This document shows, piece by piece, positions 11,560 through 19,257 of a stretch of 64,000 bases of DNA (positions are counted from its first letter, which is position 1; each line of letters starts with the position of its first letter). A model generated the notes under the pieces. The model worked only from the letters and a program-made list of their open reading frames with translations, did not search any database and was not told where the DNA came from. Origin of the DNA: a virus; the IMG/VR virus record IMGVR_UViG_3300044630_005784, positions 1-64,000 of that record. One strand, written 5' to 3'. The position numbers were made by a program, and so were the translations under genes.

Positions 11560-11936
11560 GCGACTGGCGCGTGGAGTCGAACGATCTGGTGGACTCGCTG
11601 ACGACTCAGTCCGAACTGATCGCCAATGCGTTGGAGTGAAATGCCCTGCGACCGGAGTGTCATGATTTCAAGGTTTCGTTCGATGTCCGCTGTTGGGCCG
11701 GGAGGGAGTGGACCCCACTGCCATCCGAGTGTTGCGGTGAGGATTTCGGTTCGCTCTGGTGAGAGGAGTCCCGCTCGCTGGCGCTGGCGGACGTACCCGA
11801 CCCATGTTCCGAGGTTCAGAACAGTCCCGTCGTCGAGAGTTTCGACGTGGGATGCCGGGACTCGCGCGTGTCCGTTTTTTTCGACGTAAGCGGTGAGTGC
11901 GGAAAGGTATAGATTCCATTTTTGTTGGTTTGTCAT
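11556..11936 (-). CDS. Helicase-associated-domain and HTH regulator, 126 aa
   Basis: Residues 5-75 match the helicase-associated domain pattern (WNLYLSALTAYVEKNGHARVP... LGTWVGYVRQRQRAGLLSPER... LGWQWG), a small DNA-binding fold (PF03457 type). Residues 90-122 form a sigma-region-4-like helix-turn-helix (SLQRIGDQFGLSRQRVHQIVR). It is therefore likely a DNA-binding regulator. I start it at the ATG 11936: the promoter would begin transcription one base before, giving a leaderless mRNA, and earlier in-frame codons lie inside the promoter. It is divergent from the gene at 12044 and may regulate either promoter. Confidence 0.8.
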   Translation of the reverse strand: MTNQQKWNLYLSALTAYVEKNGHARVPASHVETLDDGTVLNLGTWVGYVRQRQRAGLLSPERTEILTATLGWQWGPLPPGPTADIERNLEIMTLRSQGISLQRIGDQFGLSRQRVHQIVRLHAPVA

Positions 11937-11943
11937 GTGACGA

Positions 11944-11972
11944 ACCTTACATCTAGTTGATGTGGGGAACAA
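11944..11972 (-). promoter_or_regulatory. Leftward promoter giving a leaderless mRNA
   Basis: On the minus strand the -35 is TTGTTC (11967-11972) and the -10 TAAGGT (11944-11949), 17 bp apart. The ATG lies seven bases past the -10. Confidence 0.6.
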
Positions 11973-11982
11973 ATAGGGTAAG

Positions 11983-12011
11983 TTGTGATTTCTATTGACG
12001 CCCTGTATGCT
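11983..12011 (+). promoter_or_regulatory. Promoter for the gene at 12044
   Basis: The -35 TTGTGA (11983-11988) and the -10 TATGCT (12006-12011) are 17 bp apart. Confidence 0.7.
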
Positions 12012-12043
12012 GCTAGGCGTACCACTACCGGAAGGAAAGCAAC

Positions 12044-12541
12044 ATGCTCACAGTCAAAGAAATCGACCAAGAGTTCAAATCCTCGTATCGAGAACTTCTT
12101 GAAACCCACAAGTCGGCTTCGCTAATCCCGAAGGACGAACTAAATCAGATTGGTGAAATCTATCGAGCCAAAATGGTTATCCTTTCAAACGACGGAACCA
12201 AAGATGCCCGACTGCTTTCACAGTATTCAATTCCTTCAAAAGTAATTGAACTGATTTGTGGCGAAGCACCTGAGATTCAGCGCAAAGTCAAAAACGCTGA
12301 CCGTCGTCGCGCAATGGAAAACTTTATTCGCGATAACGCTGACTCAATCGTCACTCCTAGTGAACTCGCTGAAGCCGGAGAAGTTTCTTACGCAACAGCA
12401 ATGAAGTTCATCAACGAAAATCCTCTTGCGTTTATCAAGACGGAACGTGGCGCCTATTTGATTCGTGACGCCGAGGCGGAGCGGAAGGCTGCTCTGCAAG
12501 AGGGTTCCTCGTCGAAGAGGGTCGTTCGTCGAAAGAAGTGA
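12044..12541 (+). CDS. Putative HTH protein, 165 aa
   Basis: I do not recognise the family. The N-terminal half is helical and charged. Residues 105-145 (IVTPSELAEAGEVSYATAMKFINENP, then FIKTERGAYLI) read like a winged helix-turn-helix with a beta wing, so DNA binding is plausible. The C-terminus is a basic tail (SSSKRVVRRKK) suited to nucleic acid. It is divergent from the HTH gene at 11936. GGAAGG is the SD. Confidence 0.65.
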   Translation: MLTVKEIDQEFKSSYRELLETHKSASLIPKDELNQIGEIYRAKMVILSNDGTKDARLLSQYSIPSKVIELICGEAPEIQRKVKNADRRRAMENFIRDNADSIVTPSELAEAGEVSYATAMKFINENPLAFIKTERGAYLIRDAEAERKAALQEGSSSKRVVRRKK

Positions 12542-12591
12542 CGAAGATCACAAACCGAAGCGTTGTGATTTATCTGAACGCACGGTAGTCT
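12537..12591 (+). promoter_or_regulatory. Promoter with upstream CRP-like site for the gene at 12634
   Basis: The site GTGA-N6-TCACA (12537-12552) overlaps the preceding stop. The -35 TTGTGA is at 12563-12568 and the -10 TAGTCT at 12586-12591, 17 bp apart. The operator centre is near -54, as at 7872. Confidence 0.7.
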
Positions 12592-12633
12592 CCTACATAG
12601 CAACACATACCTACTACCACTAAGGAAATTCTC

Positions 12634-13173
12634 ATGGGACTCGATAACATTCCCCACAACTACCCCTGCAAAAGCGGCGGCACAGCCGTCCTAACCCCAC
12701 GCCTTGACCGAGAAGGCAAAGCGTTTGTCGAAGAGGACGGTTCGCCCGCACTCGTCATCGACTGTAAGGCTACGCAAGAAGCCGGTGGCTGTCCGTGGTA
12801 CAACGACGAGAGCCGCCCAACCGACGGTGGCGTTATCGGTATTTTCGGAACTGATTGCTGGTATCGAGGCAAACTCGGAAACGAGTTGCTAGAAAACGTG
12901 CTTGGCATTTCTTATGACGAGACGGAAGGCATCTCTTTCTACGGCTCAAACGCTGACGGCGACTACAAGTCGCCTCAAGAATGTCTGAAACTCGCCACCT
13001 TCATTGAGGACGCAATCGCCGACACCGAATGGGTTGCCGACCCGTCCACAATCGACTATTTAGAAACCGGAATCGAAGCGGCTGCCATCGAAGAAAAAGA
13101 CTACTGCGTGTACGCCGCATGGTGGCTTCGCTGGGTCGCAGAAAACGCTGACGGCACCGACTGCTGGTACTGA
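12634..13173 (+). CDS. Conserved phage protein, 179 aa
   Basis: The sequence has a recognisable actinobacteriophage layout: MGLDNIPHNYPC at the start, then a C..GGCPW motif (near residue 50), then GIFGTDCWYRGKLGN (about residues 70-85) and a helical C-terminus rich in Trp. The paired cysteines and conserved Trp/Gly suggest a compact metal-binding or enzyme-like domain, but I know no function. The SD CTAAGGAA and CCTACTACC leader support the start. Confidence 0.7.
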   Translation: MGLDNIPHNYPCKSGGTAVLTPRLDREGKAFVEEDGSPALVIDCKATQEAGGCPWYNDESRPTDGGVIGIFGTDCWYRGKLGNELLENVLGISYDETEGISFYGSNADGDYKSPQECLKLATFIEDAIADTEWVADPSTIDYLETGIEAAAIEEKDYCVYAAWWLRWVAENADGTDCWY

Positions 13174-13201
13174 ACTCCCCTACTACCCCTAAGGAATCAC
13201 A

Positions 13202-13495
13202 ATGGATTACACCTCAAACCTCAAGTACGATCAGAACCACCACTTCTACGAGTTCCTGATCGCCCTCTCAACCACAGAAGGGATCATCACGGTCCGTGAA
13301 AAACTTCACCACCACGATGACCTAGTAGACACATGGGCGTCACTAGATCAGTCGTACCGACGTGCGATCGACGAGATCACCGCGTTGTGTGAGAAGTGGC
13401 TCGTCGAAGACGAGGCCGTCGATCAGTATTCGATTGTCGCGATCAACGACGATCTGTGCTGGAAAGAGCGACTCGAACTCCCAGCAAGAACCTGA
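13202..13495 (+). CDS. Hypothetical protein, 97 aa
   Basis: I do not recognise it. It is predicted all-helical, with a HHHDDLVD cluster in the middle, and is acidic. The SD TAAGGAA and a CTACTACCCC leader precede the ATG. It lies only 28 bp after the previous gene, so it probably shares that transcript. Confidence 0.7.
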   Translation: MDYTSNLKYDQNHHFYEFLIALSTTEGIITVREKLHHHDDLVDTWASLDQSYRRAIDEITALCEKWLVEDEAVDQYSIVAINDDLCWKERLELPART

Positions 13496-13552
13496 CACGG
13501 GCTACTGCCCCCCCGATAAGATTACCTACACCTACTAACGAAAGAGGCAATC

Positions 13553-14101
13553 ATGCCCAACTGGTGCGATAACAACCTAACCATTACCGGCGACGCCGAC
13601 GAACTCAAACGATTCGTAGCGGCAATCACCAACTCCGACGAATCCATCACCATTCTCAAAAACCTTGTTCCGTTCCCAGCGGAACTCGAAGGAGAAGACA
13701 TTCTCGACAAGGACGGCAATGCGATTGCGCGCGCCTTTACCGACAGCGGCTACTCATGGTGCCTCCGAAACTGGGGGACCAAGTGGGCGGACTGCGATAC
13801 TGAAATCATTATCTACGCCGACTATCTCATGCTGAAGTACGCAACTGCGTGGTCACCAGCCATAGAGGGTTTGTCTCAAATCTCACGACTCTTCCCAACC
13901 CTCACCTTTCAGACCGACTGGACCGAAGAGGGCATGTGTTCTATCGGTGCAGCCTGCTTTCAGGATGGACAAGAGTCAATCTACGAAGTTCCCGAATCGG
14001 ACTGGCCTGAGTTGGGGCATGACGAAGATGGTGAAGAAGACTGGCAGTCGTGGCAGGATGCTGTCTGCGAACTTCGAGAGAAAGCGATTGAGAGCGTCTG
14101 A
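13553..14101 (+). CDS. Api92-like / DUF1281-like protein, 182 aa
   Basis: The MPNWCDNNLTITGD start is the hallmark of the Api92/DUF1281 family of phage proteins with a ferredoxin-like N-terminal domain. The middle has WCLRNWGTKWADCD, another family signature, and the C-terminus is acidic (LGHDEDGEEDW). The function is unknown. The SD AAAGAGG and the CACCTACTAAC leader match neighbouring genes. A possible -10 (TAAGAT, near 13520) lacks a clear -35. Confidence 0.8.
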   Translation: MPNWCDNNLTITGDADELKRFVAAITNSDESITILKNLVPFPAELEGEDILDKDGNAIARAFTDSGYSWCLRNWGTKWADCDTEIIIYADYLMLKYATAWSPAIEGLSQISRLFPTLTFQTDWTEEGMCSIGAACFQDGQESIYEVPESDWPELGHDEDGEEDWQSWQDAVCELREKAIESV

Positions 14102-14103
14102 TC

Positions 14104-14373
14104 ATGAGTACCTACACAAACATCGACGAAATCATTGCCGCATCAAACCGAAACGGGTTCATCACCGGCGAGGTCGTCATTCCCCTCATCGACATCGTTC
14201 ATTTAGATCTCGATAGTTTCTACGACCGACTTGCCGAACTGCTCGTCGATGACATTCGACTTTGCGAAATCGAATTCGATGTCATCGGCACCGCCGACAA
14301 CGACTGCATCGTGCTTCGTGTTAGCGGAGACACGTCTTCCATAATCGACGCAAACCTTGACGCTAAGGTCTAA
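14104..14373 (+). CDS. Hypothetical protein, 89 aa
   Basis: I do not recognise it. It is acidic, with an Ile/Val-rich strand (GEVVIPLIDIVHLDL) followed by a helix and strands. It begins three bases after the previous stop, so it is probably co-translated with the Api92-like gene. Confidence 0.65.
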   Translation: MSTYTNIDEIIAASNRNGFITGEVVIPLIDIVHLDLDSFYDRLAELLVDDIRLCEIEFDVIGTADNDCIVLRVSGDTSSIIDANLDAKV

Positions 14374-14375
14374 CC

Positions 14376-14600
14376 ATGGCCGAAACAATCCAAACCAGCA
14401 AAAAAACATTCATACTCCTCAACCCCGAGGAAACAGAAGCAATGCGAAAACTACTGGAACTCGGATTCATCAAACTTTGCGAAACCGAATCAACCACCAA
14501 AAACCACGAGAGCCGCGAAGAACTGAAAATAATCGCAGGAAACTCCTTCGATCTCCTCAAAAGCCTCAACGTCAAACCCTACGAAACAGAAAACACATGA
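14376..14600 (+). CDS. Hypothetical protein, 74 aa
   Basis: I do not recognise it. The first strand (KKTFILLNPEETEAMRKLLELGFIKL) leads into helices. It starts three bases after the previous stop, and its stop overlaps the next start (ATGA). Confidence 0.65.
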   Translation: MAETIQTSKKTFILLNPEETEAMRKLLELGFIKLCETESTTKNHESREELKIIAGNSFDLLKSLNVKPYETENT

Positions 14601-14938
14601 CCTACGAACCACACAGAATTCCTAAAGGCTGGGAAAACGACCCCAACCTGATCGGCTGTGCCGAAAACGAAAACCACCAATGGATTTTCCTGCTAGCAAC
14701 ACCCGGCAAAGCAATCGAGTGGGAACGAATGAAAATAATCTCAACACTCGATCCACAGCAACTCGTCGCCGCCACCCCAATCGAAACAATCAGGGGAATC
14801 GGTGACGGCCCAGCAACAGCCAAATACATCGACACACTTATCCAAGACGCATGCTTAGCCGCCGAAAAACACTTCGAAAGCGAAACTCCACTAGAGAGAC
14901 TCTTCTTAGATTCAGACAATGAGGAAAACGATGAATAA
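14597..14938 (+). CDS. Hypothetical protein, 113 aa
   Basis: I do not recognise it. It contains ETIRGIGDGPATAKYID near residue 65, which resembles a helix-hairpin-helix (GIGxxxA) used for non-specific DNA binding; this is a suggestion only. The C-terminus is acidic. I chose the ATG at 14597 because it overlaps the previous stop; the open frame extends upstream only through another gene. Confidence 0.6.
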   Translation: MTYEPHRIPKGWENDPNLIGCAENENHQWIFLLATPGKAIEWERMKIISTLDPQQLVAATPIETIRGIGDGPATAKYIDTLIQDACLAAEKHFESETPLERLFLDSDNEENDE

Positions 14939-15425
14939 CGAACCAACAAACTGGGACGACGCCGCTCGCCGCTCGCTTGAATCCATCTACGACCTAATCA
15001 TCGACGCAGACGGACCCGACGTAACACGAAACCTCGTAGACAAAGCAATCGACCAGTTCTACAACAGCGGAAACCAAAACTCCGAAGCCATGAAACTAGG
15101 CTGGGCAGTCATCGGATCAAGCGCCATCTCACTAAGCGTGGAATGGAAACACCCGCTAGAACTCGAACACGTCGCTGAAGTCCTCGTAAGGAAACAGCGA
15201 GACTACGGACACGAAAACATTCGCCGGTTCGGTCGCGACGGACTCCTCATGCGATGCCACGACAAAGTCGCACGATTGAAAAATCTTTACGGTAGCGATT
15301 TCGAACCAAACAACGAGTCAATTGAAGACACACTCCTCGACATCGTTGGCTATTCCGCAATCGGAATCATGTGGGAAAGCGGAACATTCCTGCTGCCCCT
15401 GAAGCCGTCCGAAAAAAAATCCTGA
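14931..15425 (+). CDS. DUF1599/Nmad1-like protein, 164 aa
   Basis: Residues 80-150 match the DUF1599 pattern: VLVRKQRDYGHENIRRFG, GLLMRCHDKVARLKNLY, ESIEDTLLDIVGYSAIG. This domain (nucleotide modification associated domain 1) is predicted to act on nucleotides and is found near phage base-modification genes; its exact reaction is not established to my knowledge. The start follows GAGGAAAA. The codons for LYGSDFE happen to reproduce most of the conserved leftward element (15285-15305). It ends the small-gene arm. Confidence 0.75.
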   Translation: MNNEPTNWDDAARRSLESIYDLIIDADGPDVTRNLVDKAIDQFYNSGNQNSEAMKLGWAVIGSSAISLSVEWKHPLELEHVAEVLVRKQRDYGHENIRRFGRDGLLMRCHDKVARLKNLYGSDFEPNNESIEDTLLDIVGYSAIGIMWESGTFLLPLKPSEKKS

Positions 15426-15795
15426 TCGCGTGTTGATTCTGATGCCCGCATGTTGTAGAAAGACATCCGCATCTCGTATCGAGCGACATGAGACGCCACA
15501 AATTTCCGGAACACAACTACGCTCAACTAGATTTTTCCAAAATACTTTTGGTCTAGTTCGACGCGTACCGACAGGTGTCAAGCGGTCCGGATTGGTTTCC
15601 CCCCGAACCCCCCTTCCAGTTGGGGGTTAGACCCCCAAACCCCCCGGTTAAGTACGACCTTCGGTCGAACTAAACCATCTGTTGGAAAAACTTTCTCGTT
15701 TTGAATTAGTTCAAACGTGGAATAACTACAAAACGTAAAAGCCCTACCAGCCTTATTCGTAAGACTGCGCGCGCGAGGGCGTTGAAAGGAACACC
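15426..15795. other. Structured intergenic region before the replication operon
   Basis: This 370-bp stretch has no convincing gene. It contains a long imperfect hairpin (15525-15558: AACTAGA...TCTAGTT with an inner CCAAAA/TTTTGG stem), a C-rich tract, a TTGGGGGT / ACCCCCAA hairpin (15620-15638) that may be a terminator, a CGACC/GGTCG hairpin near 15655, and a TTGAA-N4-TTCAA palindrome near 15700. Base composition becomes A+T-richer towards the replication genes. A promoter and operator for the replication operon are expected here, but I cannot fix one. Confidence 0.6.
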
Positions 15796-16146
15796 ATGAT
15801 TGAAAAACCTTCAACGGTGAATATTTCGAATAGTGGCGTTAAGGAAGTATTCGACTTTTGGGTCACCACGTTCAGATCGAGCGGCAAAGGCCCAACTCCA
15901 GTCTTGTCAGATAAGAGGCGGTCAAAAATTTCTAGGGCTATTAAGGACTACGGTGTTGAAACTTGTATGGACGCAATCTCCGGATGTGCAATGTCTGATT
16001 GGCACATGGGTGATAACCCACGAGGAAAAAAGTACGACGACATTGAACTCATCCTCAGGGACAGCGCGCACATTGAACGGTTTGCGACAATGTTTGCTGA
16101 AAATGGGGATTCTGCAAGTGCAGAGTTTTTGAATAGCGATGACTAA
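15796..16146 (+). CDS. Replisome-organiser-like protein, 116 aa
   Basis: The sequence VETCMDAISGCAMSDWHMGDNPRGKKYDDIELILRDSAHIERF (about residues 52-95) resembles the C-terminal segment seen in phage replication-initiation or helicase-loading proteins of the DnaD/O-protein type. The N-terminal DNA-binding part of larger relatives is missing, so this is a short version. GAAAGGAA is the SD. It overlaps the next gene by eight bases and heads the replication operon. Confidence 0.6.
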   Translation: MIEKPSTVNISNSGVKEVFDFWVTTFRSSGKGPTPVLSDKRRSKISRAIKDYGVETCMDAISGCAMSDWHMGDNPRGKKYDDIELILRDSAHIERFATMFAENGDSASAEFLNSDD

Positions 16147-16600
16147 GAACGAAGTGGTTCTCCTCGTCGATCGCATTCTTTCAACTTGGACCGTTGAGAT
16201 TTCGTTGAACCAGAGGAAGACAACGTACGAATCTTGGTATCGAGTCGTGAAAGATTTAGATTTCGAACAAACTTTAGAGGCCTTAGATTTAATCATCATT
16301 GAAGATAAGCCTTGGGCGCCTCGACCGGGAACATTGAGACGTCGAACAATCGACATGTTCTCCCCAGAACCCGCACCACCTGAAGGACCTGAAGCATGGG
16401 CTGGGTATCGTGCAAATGCTGTTGCAGCGAGCAACGGTGAAGATTTCACACCACTTCACCCTCTAGTTCAAGAAACTATTCGACGCAGCGGCGCCGGAAC
16501 TCAGGTCCTTCACACCAACGGTGATCGAGAAATGTTTTTAAAAATTTACGAAATCGTTCGTTCCGAAGCAGAACTTGATCGCTATAGGATCGCAAAATGA
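16139..16600 (+). CDS. Helicase-loader-like protein, 153 aa
   Basis: The N-terminal half has WYRVVKDLDFEQTLEALDLIIIEDKPWAPRPGTLRRRT, like the loader/inhibitor proteins of replicative helicases (the G39P type), in which a helical bundle ends in a basic GTLRRR turn. The middle is Pro/Ala-rich and linker-like, and the C-terminal helices may contact the helicase. Its place directly before the primase-helicase gene (ATGA overlap) agrees with such a role. Confidence 0.6.
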   Translation: MTKNEVVLLVDRILSTWTVEISLNQRKTTYESWYRVVKDLDFEQTLEALDLIIIEDKPWAPRPGTLRRRTIDMFSPEPAPPEGPEAWAGYRANAVAASNGEDFTPLHPLVQETIRRSGAGTQVLHTNGDREMFLKIYEIVRSEAELDRYRIAK

Positions 16601-18327
16601 GTAAGGCATCTTTAACTGTTCAAAACTTTCTGGCGAAATTGGAAGGTGTTCGAGCAGATGGATCTGGCTGGTCCGCTCGATGCCCATGTAGAAACGACGA
16701 TCACAATCCAAGTCTGCATGTTGGTGAAGGACGAGACGGACGAGTTCTTGTTACCTGTCATCGAGGTGACGGTTGCGATTTGGATGAGATCTGTTCAGCG
16801 ATGGATCTGGAGAAAACAGATTTGTTCCCAGAAACAAAAGAACCTGTTCGAGATCGACTGACAAAAATTGCGACTTACGATTACACAGATGAAAATGGAA
16901 ACCTCCTCTTCCAAAAAGAACGTTACATAAATCAGGACGGACGCAAAACTTTTCGACAACGACGCCCAGATGAAAACGGCGGATGGACATACTCCCTCGG
17001 CGACACACCAAAAGTTCTTTACCGACTCCCAGAAGTTTTAGCGGCAGCCCAAACCGGCGAAACAGTTTGGCTAGTTGAAGGCGAAAAAGACGCGAACACT
17101 CTCATTGAATGCGGAGAAGTCGCAACAACAATGCCCGGCGGTGCAGGCAAGTGGCTCGACATTCACACTGAAGCACTCAAAGGTGCCGATGTTTACATTC
17201 TTCGAGACAACGACACACCCGGCATCAAACATGCTTTAGATGTTCACACCGTACTGAGCGACGCTGGTATCAAAGTGACACTGTGCGCTCCACCAGAGGG
17301 ACACAAAGATGTCACCGATTATTTTGATGACGGTGGCGATTTCGAATCCCTCATCATCTGGAATCCCGACGATGTCAGGTACGACAGCCCCGCACCGGAT
17401 GAGGAGGGAAGCCCCGCAGCCCCTCATCTGCTAGACGAACTAATCGAACAGATCGAGAACCTTAAAACCCTCGACCTGTCCCCCGGCTCAATGACCGGCC
17501 GCATCCACTCCTTCGTTGACAGACTCGCCCCCGGGGCTGACCCGACGTTCGATCAAGGACGCCTCGTCGGCTGGCTCGACTTCATCGACGAAGAAGTCGA
17601 CGACTCCTACGACTGGCTAATCCCCGGGCTGCTGGAGCGTGAAGACCGTGTGATCATCGTCGCTGCTGAAGGTGTGGGTAAGACGATGCTTGCCCGACAG
17701 GTCGCCATCGCCTCCGCTGCAGGGATAAATCCATTCACATATCAGAAGATGGATCCAATTCGCACGCTAACCATCGATTTGGAGAACCCTCAGAGAATCA
17801 TCAGGAGAATGTCTACGTCGATTGTGGGGGCGTCTAGGCGCCTCTCAGGGGGCGCTGGACCAGTTCATGCCCATCTCCTAATCAAACCTGCAGGGATGAA
17901 TCTGCTGTCGGCCCCCGATCGAGTCATGATCGAAGAAGCGATCGAGAAAACCAAACCAGATCTCGTATGCCTCGGACCTTTGTATAAATCTTTCGTAGAC
18001 CCGGGGACTAAAACATCAGAAGCAGTAATCGTCGAAGTTGTAAAATACTTAGACTACCTGCGAACCACCTACGGCTTCGCCCTCTGGATGGAACACCACG
18101 CCCCCCTCGGCGGCAACAGCGGCAGAGAACTCCGCCCCTTCGGATCAGCAGTCTGGTCACGCTGGCCAGAGTTCGGCCTCACCCTCGAACCCGACCTGAC
18201 GGCAAACGAACCCCACGTCTACAAAGTCGGCAACTTCCGGGGGGACAGAGACGTCCGTCATAGGCCTACTAAGATTAAACGAGGCAAAGTTTTGCCTTTT
18301 GAGGTTGTGGAGTTTTTAACGTCATAG
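16597..18327 (+). CDS. Primase-helicase, 576 aa
   Basis: This protein combines primase and helicase parts. A CHC2-type zinc finger lies near residues 29-60 (C29, C31, H36, C54, C60). A TOPRIM domain follows (WLVEGEKD near 157, LRDND near 203). After an acidic linker (about 260-340), a RecA-like ATPase begins, with Walker A AAEGVGKT near 355 and a LTIDLENP motif near 390. The layout is that of phage bifunctional primase-helicases that prime and unwind at the fork. The first half is A+T-richer than the second, as if the two halves had different histories. It is third in the replication operon. Confidence 0.9.
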   Translation: MSKASLTVQNFLAKLEGVRADGSGWSARCPCRNDDHNPSLHVGEGRDGRVLVTCHRGDGCDLDEICSAMDLEKTDLFPETKEPVRDRLTKIATYDYTDENGNLLFQKERYINQDGRKTFRQRRPDENGGWTYSLGDTPKVLYRLPEVLAAAQTGETVWLVEGEKDANTLIECGEVATTMPGGAGKWLDIHTEALKGADVYILRDNDTPGIKHALDVHTVLSDAGIKVTLCAPPEGHKDVTDYFDDGGDFESLIIWNPDDVRYDSPAPDEEGSPAAPHLLDELIEQIENLKTLDLSPGSMTGRIHSFVDRLAPGADPTFDQGRLVGWLDFIDEEVDDSYDWLIPGLLEREDRVIIVAAEGVGKTMLARQVAIASAAGINPFTYQKMDPIRTLTIDLENPQRIIRRMSTSIVGASRRLSGGAGPVHAHLLIKPAGMNLLSAPDRVMIEEAIEKTKPDLVCLGPLYKSFVDPGTKTSEAVIVEVVKYLDYLRTTYGFALWMEHHAPLGGNSGRELRPFGSAVWSRWPEFGLTLEPDLTANEPHVYKVGNFRGDRDVRHRPTKIKRGKVLPFEVVEFLTS

Positions 18328-18336
18328 TATGTGGGT

Positions 18337-18921
18337 ATGGCTGAACAAAGTTTGACCCGAGAGTTTTTGGCTGAACGGGATCTACGGATTTTCAAGTTGC
18401 GTCAGTCTGGTGTGTCTTCAAGTGAAATCGCACGCAGATTCGGACTGTCAACATCTGCAGTGAACTCCGGAATCCGACGCCAACTCGAACGACTCAACCG
18501 AGAAGCCCTACTCGCATACCCCGAAGTACTCCGTCTAGAGTTAGAAAGACTCGACGCACTCCAACAAGCAGTCTGGCCCCTCACCCAACACCGCAAAGTC
18601 ACCCTCGACGACGGAACCGAAGTCACACTCGAACCCGACCTCCGCGCAGTCCAACAAGTCCTCTCCGTCATGGACAGACGCGCCCGCCTCCTCGGAATGG
18701 AACAAACCAACATCAACGTAATGGTCGAAAACAACGAACCACAACGAGCAGCACTCGCAGGCGCAGACACACCCGCACACATCGACGCCTTCAACCCCGA
18801 AACCGAAGCACGCCAACTCCTCGAACTCATGGGCGCCGCCGGAGTCCTCCCCCCAGAAACCGTCAACAAAATCCTCGACACACCCGACAACATCACCGAC
18901 GCAGAAATCATCGAAGAATGA
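18337..18921 (+). CDS. HTH protein, possible terminase small subunit, 194 aa
   Basis: Residues 8-45 form a helix-turn-helix (RIFKLRQSGVSSSEIARRFGLSTSAVNSGIRRQLERL). A helical region follows, with LRLELERLDALQQAVWPLTQ and VLSVMDRRARLLGM, which resembles small terminase subunits of actinobacteriophages: HTH, then an oligomerisation helix pair. TerL lies 40 kb away on the other strand, so the assignment is tentative; a DNA-binding regulator is the alternative. Start choice: ATG 18337, or the GTG two codons earlier. The SD is poor. Confidence 0.55.
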   Translation: MAEQSLTREFLAERDLRIFKLRQSGVSSSEIARRFGLSTSAVNSGIRRQLERLNREALLAYPEVLRLELERLDALQQAVWPLTQHRKVTLDDGTEVTLEPDLRAVQQVLSVMDRRARLLGMEQTNINVMVENNEPQRAALAGADTPAHIDAFNPETEARQLLELMGAAGVLPPETVNKILDTPDNITDAEIIEE

Positions 18922-19226
18922 ACGACAACATCGAAGCCGCCATCACACACGAAACCCAACACCTCAACCACACCATCCAACCCAACACCGGATCCACCCC
19001 CGGCAACCCAGCAACCGCCCAAATCCTCATCCGCTGCACCGAACACGACCGCAACCGCTGGAAACAAGCAGCCGACCAACACGGCATGAACCTCTCCGAA
19101 TACATCCGAGACACCCTCAACACCCGCACCCGCGAACTACTCGACTGCACCCACCCCACCGAACAACGCCGAACCTACCCATGGGCCGAATTCTGCCTCA
19201 AATGCGGCCACCGCCTCAGAGGCTAA
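18918..19226 (+). CDS. Ribbon-helix-helix protein with zinc-ribbon tail, 102 aa
   Basis: Residues 34-72 read as a ribbon-helix-helix unit (AQILIRCTEHDRNRWKQAADQHGMNLSEYIRDTLNTR). The C-terminus has Cys and His spaced as a zinc ribbon (CTHP... CLKCGHRL). Such proteins are usually dimeric DNA-binding repressors or antitoxins. It overlaps the upstream HTH gene (ATGA) and is the first of three ribbon-helix-helix genes in a row. Confidence 0.75.
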   Translation: MNDNIEAAITHETQHLNHTIQPNTGSTPGNPATAQILIRCTEHDRNRWKQAADQHGMNLSEYIRDTLNTRTRELLDCTHPTEQRRTYPWAEFCLKCGHRLRG

Positions 19227-19257
19227 ACCAAACCCCCAAACCCACTACACTCAAAAC

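Noticed and set aside
14357-14596. Upstream extension of the 113-residue gene's frame
   Set aside because: It runs through the 74-residue gene in another frame, with a composition unlike its neighbours; the ATG at 14597 overlaps the preceding stop as in nearby genes.
15430-15630. A 66-codon rightward frame in the spacer before the replication operon
   Set aside because: It has no SD, runs through hairpins and C-runs, and its composition does not look like a protein of this genome.
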